Source: Plutella xylostella (Eukaryota; Arthropoda; Insecta; Lepidoptera; Plutellidae). Taken from it: a stretch of DNA of 64,000 nt. The position numbers and the translations under genes are program-made. The stretch lies in assembly GCF_932276165.1 (NCBI RefSeq), contig NC_063992.1, forward strand, positions 6,334,001 through 6,398,000, written 5' to 3'. This document shows, one piece after another, positions 32,901-40,497 of this stretch (position 1 is the stretch's first letter; every line of letters begins with the position of its first letter). Below the pieces are notes generated by a model. It had not been told where the DNA came from and ran no database searches. It worked only from the letters and a program-made list of their open reading frames with translations.

Positions 32901-35422
32901 CTACATCGTCACCGGGACCATCTTCTCGAATATTAATGTGAGTGTTGTTCTTTTATGGTATATTTACCTACTCCTTATATGTGTCGGTGACAAACACTAA
33001 AGCTGGTGATGAAAAGATTGGCCAGTCAGATTAATGCCCAGCCAGGGAGCGCCGGACGTAAGTAAGAAATAGTTCATATGTTACTCCAGGAGGCGAAATT
33101 CGGGCACCCTATTTACCTACGAGTTATATGTTGCCTTAGTGATATGCTTATTACCTGTAGAGGAATGAACGAAACGAAAACAGGAAGAAATAGAAATGAA
33201 CCGTTTAGTAACTAAATCTGATCTATAGCCAAGGAACAAAAATGTACGGCACTAAATATTTGGCAAGATGCTTAGATTCACGGATGCGTTGCAGCCGCTG
33301 ATGCCCCTTTATTTGTCAAAGATCAAACCATTTAAATCACAAATTTCCACTTCCAGTGCCGCCTGATAGTAGCCCAAATGAGCGACACCCGCTGCGACAT
33401 ATTCAACGGCCTCCTAATTCCCTACGCTGGGGCGGTGGCGCTGGCGTGCTGGCGCGGCGTGTCGCCCGCCGCCGAGCTGCTGCTGCTGGGCGCATTGGCC
33501 GCGCTCAGCTCCGCCGTGCACATCGCGTACGGAGCCGGGGTGGTGAGTAGACTTTATAATTACTCCCAGTGACGCCTGAGAGGCTAGTAAGGGGCGCATT
33601 TAAGACGTGACAGCAGATTTCCGTCGCGCTCGCTCTTGAAGCTGCGCGATGCACCAACCGAGGGTTGGCTGGAAGAAATTGCTTTTTGGCAATAAGCCCG
33701 CCTTTGTGTGCTTACTTTTTCTCTGTTTGTTTTTGTATACAATAAAGAGTAGATAAATAAATAGATGTAAGTAAGCGCGATGCAAAACTGAAGTCACGTT
33801 TTAAATGCGCCCCGGGCTACTAGCCCTGATCGTGGATCAGATGAGCGACGTGTTCAACGGCCTCCTGATCCCGGATATCGCGTATGGGGCCGGGGTGGTG
33901 AGTACACTTTATAGCACTTTGGTACTGCACTCCCTGAGGCATGCGCGACGAGGTGTGGGGCGAGGCCGCTACAAGCGTAACAGAGATAGAGACATGATAG
34001 AACGCAGTAGCCGATTCTCCCTCCCTATCTCGCCGCGGGCATACCTCATTGAGTGCACAGCACTAATGGCCACACACTAAGTCTATGGGCCACACTATAG
34101 TTCGCGTTTTCTTCTGTCACTTAAGCTGCGTACACACCGGGCCAACAAACGGCCAACGAAGGATATTTATCGTTCGCTAGCGTTGGCTCCGCATGTTCGT
34201 TGGAGTTCGTTAATACGTCCAAATACAATTAGTGCTCGAACGAACGTTCGTTGGCACTGGATTCCGGTTCTTTTTCTCTTTCATTCGCAATTTAATCATG
34301 GACGACGATAACATCATTATTATCGCCGTTACTCCATTCTTTGTTTTTCTGCATGATCTAAATGGGAGGAAATATCCAAATTAATAATCAAATTGGACGT
34401 CTACACGCTATGCCCACTTGCTTCAACTGAGCGTTCGTTCGTTGGCCTTCGGCGACCGTCCAAACAGAGTTTGTTCAAATAGCTCGATTTCTTTGATGTT
34501 GCCGCCACGCTTCGGATCGCCGGCAAAGGCCAACGAGCGATCGTTGGCATTCGCTAAGCCGTCCAGATTGAACCAACGAAGGCCAACGAAACCCGTTCGT
34601 TGGCCTTCGTTGGCCCGGTGTGTACGCAGCTTTACAGTCTTACATTATCTGTCAAAAGATTCATGATGATTCCGCTGTACTACGTCACTTTGTATGCAAG
34701 AAAATACGTTTTCTTTCATAGTTACTACGAGGCTTACTTTTCGTGTCGGTGACAAATTTATGAGCTAGACAGTTAGATTGACTATTAGGGCCTTACCACA
34801 AAAACTTAGACAGTATTTAACAGGTGTTAGCGCTGTCAAACGCCTACAAAATCTGTCAGATTTCGTTTTAAACACTTGTTAAACAGTGTTTAAGGTTTTT
34901 CATGGTAGTACAGTTAGGGTCTAGCTAGACAGACGGACCGCATTTCAACTGCAATCCAACTGCAAATTGCAGTTCAGGTGTTTCGCGTTTGGTTTGCAAT
35001 CCTATTGCAGTCGTGACAACTGCATTCAAACTGCACCTGAACTGCAATTTGCAGTTGGATTACAGTTGAAATGCGGTCTGTCTGTCTAGACCCTAAGATA
35101 TTCAGTTGAGTTATACTGGAATAAAATTTATATGGAAATTTTTCCATCATAATCATCATAATGTAAGGCTCGGTCAATGCCACAATAGCGTTCGCGCTTG
35201 AATGAAACAAAAATACTTTTTGAAACAAAGCATAATATTATTATCTTATCTTATAATAATGGTTTAAGTGGATTTCTGTCAGTAAATCAGCTACACTACA
35301 TTGTGTTTACTCGCGATTTGAAGTTATGTTAATCTAATCAACAATAATTTCTGTTCTAGGTTCGAGAGATGTGCGAGCATTTCAATAGAAGGTGTTTCCA
35401 TATCAAACCCCATATTAAATAG
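20991..35422 (+). CDS. EPT1: Ethanolamine phosphotransferase 1 (selenoprotein I homolog, Sec-less)
   Basis: Nine exons: 20991-21047, 21458-21526, 21824-22007, 28043-28169, 28576-28705, 29585-29742, 32757-32937, 33357-33542, 35360-35422. All junctions are GT-AG and the phases agree, giving 384 residues (human EPT1 397). The CDP-alcohol phosphotransferase signature DG(x)2AR(x)8G(x)3D(x)3D is intact at D107-G108, A111-R112, G121, D125 and D129. Around it, YVMHPFWN, APNLLTFTGF, PLGELFDHGLDS and HWEKYNTGVMFLPWGYD match EPT1 rather than CHPT1, and several hydrophobic membrane segments follow. The enzyme transfers phosphoethanolamine from CDP-ethanolamine to diacylglycerol, making phosphatidylethanolamine in ER/Golgi membranes. 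The protein stops at HIKPHIK, just where vertebrate orthologs carry the selenocysteine tail. Introns 3, 6 and 8 are enlarged by transposons. Exon 8 has a decayed duplicate at about 33817-33903. Confidence 0.95.
22008..24755. other. EPT1 intron 3, 5' part
   Basis: AT-rich intronic DNA. No exon or repeat family was identified apart from frequent TACCTA words and an ACAGGGTGGAAG fragment at 23221. Small ORFs at 22279-22476, 22704-22892 and 24468-24677 (minus) have no features. Confidence 0.4.
24771..25208. repeat. 160-bp tandem repeat array, left arm
   Basis: Three direct units (the third partial) begin GGACCACCCTCCAATAGCA. They share the internal words GTTGGATAGGTCTTGTCAA and GTCCGTTCAGAGATATTTG with only scattered substitutions. 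The inverse array is at 26545-26985. Confidence 0.85.
25400..26165 (+). pseudogene. LINE RNase H domain fragment, interrupted
   Basis: About 25490-25616 encodes YTDSMPILCALG and SKLILECQRTLKKLGILND, the middle of a retrotransposon RNase H domain. After the SINE insertion the frame resumes with GHNDIKGNCEADRLAG. A TGA stands where the conserved Trp of the QW motif is expected. Further in-frame text (LSPKAIRQCLTD) reaches about 26140. The piece is a dead, promoterless LINE fragment, probably from an I/R1/Jockey-like lineage that carries RNase H. Confidence 0.7.
25627..25967 (-). mobile_element. tRNA-derived SINE with ACGATAGGTC duplication
   Basis: On the minus strand a tRNA-like head (GGTAGCTCAGTCGGGTAAGC, then GGGTTGGAATCC as box B) is followed by a body of about 250 bp. 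The body includes GAAGGAAAACATCGTGAGG and GGTTCCACTCGAGAGAG and ends with an ATTCTATTC-type tail. The exact 10-bp duplication ACGATAGGTC lies at 25617-25626 and 25968-25977, inside the RNase H sequence, so insertion order is clear. A headless relative is at 29276-29540. Confidence 0.85.
26205..26285. repeat. GGAAT/GGAGT pentanucleotide repeat
   Basis: Imperfect (GGAGT)n and (GGAAT)n repeats run for about 75 bp. A short (ATAGA)n stretch at 26336-26355 marks the tail of another dispersed repeat (26336-26490). Confidence 0.8.
26336..26490 (-). repeat. Dispersed repeat with (ATTCT)n tail
   Basis: GAATAGAATACTCTTTATTTTG...CAGACAACCTTTGGATGGA is shared with 28210-28355, also in EPT1 intronic DNA. 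Seen from the minus strand the unit ends in an (ATTCT)n tail, as in LINE or SINE 3' ends. The family was not identified. Confidence 0.55.
26545..26985. repeat. 160-bp tandem repeat array, right arm
   Basis: Units with the same 160-bp period as 24771-25208, in opposite orientation (GCTATTGGAGGGTGGTCC recurs at intervals of about 160). Together the two arrays could fold into a long intramolecular duplex. Confidence 0.85.
27700..27925 (+). mobile_element. SINE-like element (chimeric tRNA head)
   Basis: GGTAGGTAGCTCAGTCGG resembles a tRNA D-arm region. The body contains CTAGGCCTAAAACCCTTCC, TTCATTGGAAGGGGACC and CAGCAGTGGGGACGTG, with a GACGATGATG tail. The same body occurs in reverse at 54341-54438. 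Its segment 27776-27812 resembles the 3' end of this same intron at 28009-28045. Confidence 0.55.
28734..28830 (-). mobile_element. Truncated Helitron 3' end
   Basis: CTAGCTGTTCACGC followed by CTCGTGGGTTTCCCGGGATAAAAAGTAG matches the 3' end of the Helitron family at 12598-12790 and 37188-37402. It lies about 28 nt inside EPT1 intron 5. The 5' TC end is missing. Confidence 0.55.
29276..29545 (+). mobile_element. Headless SINE copy
   Basis: It has the same body as the SINE at 25627-25967, in forward orientation, from GGCGCTGATGTGTACCA through GGTTCCACTCGAGAGAG to a GAATAGAATA tail. The tRNA head is replaced by an inverted copy of the adjacent TTCAAAGAACTCATT segment (29247-29261), suggesting a template switch at the 5' end. 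Confidence 0.65.
29979..32330 (-). mobile_element. RTE-like LINE, copy 2, with reverse transcriptase
   Basis: On the minus strand, 32330-31960 encodes reverse-transcriptase motifs RGVRQGDVISPKLF and HLRFADDIVIMAE (the FADD catalytic box). After a nested hAT-like element the frame resumes at 30634 (MNMDKTKVMSNEHV) and runs to the KRRVGRPPTRWSDDL tail and a (GA)n end. A deletion of about 31 bp near 30500, between GAT microhomologies, shifts the frame relative to copy 1. Endonuclease is absent. The element sits in EPT1 intron 6, antisense to the gene. Confidence 0.85.
30643..31951. mobile_element. hAT-like non-autonomous element rich in CTCGAG
   Basis: Termini are TAGGGTTTCTG and CAGAAACCCTA. 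The 8-bp duplication TTTTCAGC lies at 30635-30642 and 31952-31959, inside the LINE coding sequence. Both ends carry dense CTCGAGAATTCTCGAG words. No transposase was recognised. Structurally it parallels 17852-18974, with a different repeated word. Confidence 0.85.
32331..32535 (-). mobile_element. Second LINE 3' fragment
   Basis: The minus strand reads RLPARWGDELQKLPGNDW and RIQWRAMVDAFVYGYML. This is the C-terminal pattern of RTE-type LINEs (R-P-x-x-RW-x-D ... W-x-x-x-x-x-AF) but differs from the adjacent copy, so it is a different family member placed next to it. Confidence 0.65.
33591..33813. repeat. MITE between EPT1 exon 8 and its decayed copy
   Basis: Inverted termini GGGGCGCATTTAAGACGTGAC and GTCACGTTTTAAATGCGCCCC bound about 220 bp that contain CGCTCGCTCTTGAAGCTGCGCGATGC. 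Fragments of the same family occur at 27945-28000, next to exon 4. Confidence 0.65.
33817..33925 (+). pseudogene. Decayed duplicate of EPT1 exon 8
   Basis: CTGATCGTGGATCAGATGAGCGAC, TTCAACGGCCTCCTGATCCC and GCGTATGGGGCCGGGGTGGTGAGTA parallel exon 8 of EPT1 (33357-33542). They encode LIVDQMSD, FNGLLIP and IAYGAGV. Relative to exon 8, the TRCDI segment and about 75 bp coding for a membrane helix are deleted. The 5' splice site GTGAGTA survives, and the similarity runs into the intron (ACTTTATA). The acceptor side is poor. If spliced in, it would drop a transmembrane segment. It is more likely a degenerate tandem duplication. Confidence 0.7.
34134..34631. mobile_element. TWA-flanked MITE, copy 2 (intact)
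   Basis: AGCTGCGTACACACCGGG and its inverted partner bound 498 bp, with TTA at 34131-34133 and 34632-34634. The interior is rich in CCAACGAA words. It is the intact reference for the split copy at 17838-20637. Confidence 0.8.
34795..34912. repeat. Small imperfect hairpin MITE
   Basis: ACCACAAAAACTTAGACAGTATTTAACAGG is mirrored imperfectly by TTGTTAAACAGTGTTTAAGG...CATGGTA. It sits in EPT1 intron 8, next to the larger palindrome at 34916-35095. Confidence 0.5.
34916..35095. repeat. Palindromic MITE (CTGCAATT-rich)
   Basis: Termini TTAGGGTCTAGCTAGACAGAC and GTCTGTCTAGACCCTAA bound about 180 bp with long inverted arms, including ACTGCAAATTGCAGTTCAGGTG. The centre is TTGCAATCCTATTGCA. Confidence 0.75.
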
Positions 35423-37187
35423 ATTTAGGTTAACTTTGGTAAAGGTTATTGTTGAGGTTCCTCAAGATTTCATTAGGCTTGTAAGCCTGGCTCCCATAGC
35501 CATAGCCTTTGAGTAGAGAGTATACATTTATTAGAGGCTAATGGAATCTTGACATGTACAATTTGTACACCTCTATCTAATACATAGATGTTTTTGGTCA
35601 ATATTGAAGGAATTTATTATGTAGTATCCTATTTAAACGCATAGTGACTTCCTGTTAAATGAATTCTATGTCTATTTTATTAATATGTTTAGACATTACG
35701 TTTAGAATATAGCGTATTCAATGTATGTAGTAGCAAGAATGGTATCGTGAGGTTCTAGTATAATTCCTGACAAATTACTAGTCAACAGTTTTTGCCAAAT
35801 ATTTTGCCATATTTATTTTTAATGTCACAAAATTATATTGTTATTCTGGCAGTTATTAGTTAATACTGTGTACTCTGTTAAACAGATAATTTAGGCCAAA
35901 TTTCAAAGTTTTTATTAACTTGGCTGTTATTATCGGGATAGTCCTGGTGGCATTGTAAATAAATTTTAAGTTAAATAGCTGTTTTTTTTTTGTTTACGTA
36001 GTAAATTAAGGGTTTGTTATTTTGCTCGGTTGTTTTAAATGTTACAAGTACATGAGTAGGAAAACAATCATTAGTAAGTACATAATGTACGTTTTATGTG
36101 GTATTTATTATCTCTGGATAAGGACATAACACCAGCGGGAAGAGATTTATTAGAAACTATTTTTTTATGCAGCGAATGTCGTTTATAGTTTTGTTCCGCA
36201 CAATGCAGTCAGTATACCTATACATGGAGGTCTTTCCTTTTAAAACATATCAATCATGTAGTCACAAATATGCGTATTCTATATAATCTATATAACAATT
36301 AAGTTATATCCATGTACGATTCATACAAAGGGATATAGTAAAGCAGGCGTTATATTATCGTGAAACAAGATATTGAGTATTGTGAACTCATTTTATTGCT
36401 GTAACAAAATTTCTTCATGGCTAAAAAATATTAGACGTGAAAATAATTAAATATTCGGTAGAAATTAGTCAATACCACATTAGATTGAATGGATTTATGT
36501 TCGGTATTTTATTTTTAAATATTGATTTATATAATTCTAATTAGAATACTGTATAAACTATAAACCCTAAATTCTTTGTTTAATTATGAGTTTTTTTTGT
36601 AAATCTAATTTTTGGCTGGCAAAATTATAGATTTGTGCCTCGACATCAATTCAGTCTGTCTTTTTTTTTTTACATTTTCTTTTTTTACTTATTCCGTTTC
36701 GGGCTTATTTTACCTCACAGAAGATGTATTTTTTGTATATGTAATAAGTACCTACTTGTATTTATCTCTTGCATTCCGCAGCAATAAACATTTTAATAGT
36801 AAATATTTAAAAATGTATAAATAAATACTATCTGCAGTCTTCACCCGTAGTACCATGACTTTACTTACCATAAGCTGAATCTCATGAAAATAGGTATTTT
36901 AGTAGAATTTTGATTTCTTGTTGCTCAACTGTTATTTTTTTGGGATTTTGATTTATTAGTATAATAAACTCATTCCAATTAGGACTCTTATCGTAAACTT
37001 ACTAATATTAAAAATATATGGTATGTTTGGTATGGATGTACATTCTTTATGTTATTAAATAATAAATGTTGAAGAAAATTCTTTGTTTATTTTACTTTCC
37101 ATTCTGCATACTGATCTTGTTATAATAGGTATAGCAGTATTAGCATAGACTAATAGGGCATCACATATCAAAACAACATTTATATAT
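35423..37187 (+). other. EPT1 3' UTR and downstream DNA
   Basis: Candidate polyadenylation signals AATAAA are at 35958-35963 and further on (about 36783 and 36822). No exon or repeat family was recognised in this AT-rich stretch. Confidence 0.45.
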
Positions 37188-37338
37188 ATAGCTGTACCCG
37201 CGCGCTTCGCTTCGCCTTAAAAAGTTTTCCCGTGGGAATTCCGGGATAAAAAGTAGCCTATGTTCTTTCCCAGGGTCTAGACCGTATGCATACCAAATTT
37301 CATTTAAATCCGTTCAGTAGTTTTGGCGTGAAAGAGTA

Positions 37339-37369
<31 letters not shown>

Positions 37370-37402
37370 CAGTTACTTTCGCATTTATAATATTAGTTAG
37401 GA
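37188..37402 (-). mobile_element. Short non-autonomous Helitron
   Basis: Same family and orientation as 12598-12790. The minus-strand 5' end is TCCTAACTAATATT and a (GTCT)n tract follows. The 3' end has TAG rather than CTAG because of a point change. Confidence 0.65.
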
Positions 37403-37524
37403 TTTGCTTTTGCCTGATATAATAATTGATTGCCATGGGTTGTGAAAGAGTTGAAAATTAAAGTAGGTATAAATTAATTTTAAGTTTTTAATAAAGGAAC
37501 ATTAAGAAAGGTAACAAAAACAAA

Positions 37525-38072
37525 TCAACACATTGATGAGACTGCCTCATTTACTTCATCTCCTATAGACAATAGCTTCCTCCACTGTTCTGGATTAAGA
37601 CTGATTCCTTTTTTACCCGGTAAAAGTTGGCCATTCTTTTCGTAGAATTCCCTGATATCCACATAACATTTACCCTTAAATTCACGGACTTTAACTAGCT
37701 TGGTTCCTGCTAATACCCATGTTGGCTCTTTATCATCAGTCCTAGAGCTGGTCTTACTATCATCAGATTTGCCCATTTTTGCCTTTTTACTTGGGACTGG
37801 GTTGCGCTGAAAAAAGTTGAATAGTAAAATTTATAAATGAAATCTATTGGAACATGAATTGAACTAAAAATGTGAATGATGGTAAGTAATCATTTTCAAA
37901 TGGTCAAACTGTCTTATTGGAACTCTCACTCGCACTTAAAGGCATATTAGAATATGAATCTTTTGCAAGTCTGTAAAGGCTCAAGTATAGTCTAACTAAT
38001 AAATGATAAACTTACATCCACTGGTCCTTCATCACTGTCACTCGAAGAAGACTCTTTCTTGTTTTTGGGCAT
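37525..38072 (-). CDS. SUB1: RNA polymerase II coactivator p15 (PC4/SUB1)
   Basis: Two coding exons, complement(38016..38072, 37525..37806), are joined in phase 0 (donor GTAAGTTTATC, acceptor CAACTTTTTTCAG) and give 112 residues (human PC4 127). The N-terminus is a Ser/Asp-rich tail (KKESSSSDSDEG), the casein-kinase-type region of PC4. The C-terminal half carries the ssDNA-binding fold with VKVREFKGK, DIREFYEKNGQ and the diagnostic KGISLNPEQW. PC4 binds single-stranded and melted DNA and bridges activators to the general transcription machinery in the nucleus. A 5' UTR exon ending near 38537 (donor GTGAGT at 38531-38536) probably joins the acceptor TTTATTTACAG just before the ATG. ATTAAA at 37487-37492 is the likely poly(A) signal. 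The Drosophila counterpart is Ssb-c31a. Confidence 0.95.
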
Positions 38073-38803
38073 TTTGCAATGAACTGTAAATAAAAACGTT
38101 ATTTAATATGGGTAGTTAATTTTCAATCAAATCTAAAGTTGTTCCATGTAGGCCACATTAAAACATGCCCCATGGTTATCATTTATTTATACTTTTATTG
38201 CACAATTTACAAAAGTATGTGTAGAATCAGGTGGACTTAATGCTAAGAGTATTCTCAACCAGTCAACCTGCAGGAGGTTCAGGAGAAGAAAGTAGGGAAG
38301 TGTAAAAAAAAATATGTATTCATACTTAATAAGAATTAACCTTGCATTTGCATGCAAGCATTACAAAAAAAAACTGAAATACATGTGCTGAATTTGAATT
38401 GTTTGAACTACCAGATTTTACGCATATTTAAAAAATACGGCACCTACATAGGTACCTTAATTATATTAAACAGGTGGAAAGATCTTCAACTTAAAGATTC
38501 TAACCTAACCTATACAGTATTTCATTAATTACTCACCTTAATCTGAAAAATTCAAGGTAATGCTTATTACTTGACGGTGGGTTTATGAAAATTTAATTAT
38601 ATGAAAATTATTTGTATTGGTTTTCTCAACGACTTTACATTAAATTCTAACAAAATTAAAATTTACTCGACGTCACCGGTTTTTCTGACAATAAAATGAA
38701 AATCTTACACTGAATTGACTGAATGACATGACAAACAATAAGAGAACTGTCATGATGTGTCACTGTCATCTTGAGTACTTATCTGTGTTTGCAGAAATCC
38801 TAA

Positions 38804-40472
38804 TCCTAACTAATATTATAAATGCGAAAGTCACTGTCTGACTCTCCTACTATAGAATAGATTTATCATATTAGGTTTTGTATTTATTTCAGACAACTGA
38901 AAAACTTTAATACCGCGATGTAGGATCTTCATATTAATTCGCCTCGGTTCCATACAAGCTCTCTGTATTGCGCTTTTAGTGCCATCTGTTGGTTATATCC
39001 GGAACTGTCTGTCTGTCTGTTACTCTTTCACGCCAAAACTACTGAACGGATTTGAATGAAATTTGGTATACATATGGTCTAGACCCTGAGAAAGAACATA
39101 GGCTACTTTTTATTGCGAAACGGAGGTTGTAAGGGGTTCAAAGGGGTGGTTAAAAGTTGTATGCGAATACTTAATTTTAAAAGATAAAAATACTACGGCT
39201 GACTGGCGTAGTGGTTAGTGACCCTGACTGCTATGCCGAAGGTCCCGGGTTCGATTCCCGGCCGGGGTAGATCTTTTTTTAAATAAACTTTATATTTAAG
39301 CACTTGATGAGCAATAATTAAACATTTTGTTCTAGCGTTTTTGAAACTTCGATCTGTGAGTGGATGAAATAGGTGTTCATATTTTATATGAAGTTCGTCA
39401 TTTTTGAAGATAAAAACATTATATTTTGTATTTAGGCACTACATAAAAAAAAAAAAATTCGCATATAAAAAAAACCCAGTGTGGGGGTGTAATATAGGGG
39501 TTGAAAGTTTTATGGGTGTTGAGTTTTAGAAGTTTTATTTATATAGTAGCTATGTCCGCTCCTAGATGGCGTTGTCGGATCGGATATAGATCGCGGTATG
39601 GTTTGATTTTAGCTAATGTACTTATAGTTTGTATGTATTTACAGTAAGATTTTAAGGTCCTCGAAAACAACCCAATATACGACTGTACTTTTCAATACGA
39701 GGTTTCATTCATTGTCATTTGGTTCTTATGCGTCATTTTTGAAGATAAAACCATGAAACTTATTACGTAGGTGTTTTAGGAAAATATGCAGAGATTTTCT
39801 ATACGGAATTCCCATGACTGACACGCACAGGCTAAACGTAGCGTAGGCACATGAAATTAGGAAGGGACGTAGCTTAGGTACCGTATTTTCCCACAAAAAC
39901 CGGAGTTAGCGGTTGAAATTCGGCATTAACTTAGGCTGTTTTTAACAGCATGCGGATTTGATCACGCACGCGGGATTTCCCCGCACGCGTTCATACCAGT
40001 ATTCATTGTGACGCGTGGAATATGCACACGAGATGCCGGAAAATGGCGTGCTATCCCACGTGCGTGATGAAATCTGCATGCTGTTAAAACAGCCGTAAAG
40101 CTTAGTTACAATAGGATATTGCAAGATACCTAGATGTTTTCAATCTAACATGTCTGCACACCTTAGTAAAGTTATGGTTTTGTTTTGAAAAATGGGAGTT
40201 AAAGTGAAAAAAAATAAGTAGTATGAAAAAAACCAAAACTGCATAAGTTAGATGCTTGAAATTAAACATTTATAAATTACTATTCTGCCATTGCTATACA
40301 AGTCTTTGCTCAATGAAGTCATGAAAATCATTTTTAGTCAAGTATCTTCGTACTTATTTGTCAACTTTCATCTAATTTAATACCACCATGGCATGTTATT
40401 GGGTAGGTAGTTCGGGAGTAGTCCACGGCAAAATAATTTTAAGGCGAAGCGAAGCTCGCGGGCAACAGCTAG
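38804..40472 (+). mobile_element. Helitron, 1,669 bp, forward copy
   Basis: It starts TCCTAACTAATATTATAAATG after an A and ends GCTCGCGGGCAACAGCTAG before a T. This is the classical Helitron arrangement (5' TC, 3' CTRR, inserted between A and T, no target duplication). It encodes no Rep/helicase. Internally it carries a tRNA-like segment at about 39198-39270. A second copy of the same length lies in reverse at 40763-42431, and every stretch compared by eye was identical, including a run of 13 A. Confidence 0.85.
39198..39270 (+). repeat. tRNA-like segment inside Helitron
   Basis: GACTGGCGTAGTGG (A box-like) and GGTTCGATTCC (B box) with a tRNA-like anticodon region. No acceptor stem pairs, so this is a SINE or tRNA relic carried by the Helitron. 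The mirror copy is at about 41965-42037. Confidence 0.6.
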
Positions 40473-40497
40473 TAAATAATAAATAGCAAATATTTAA

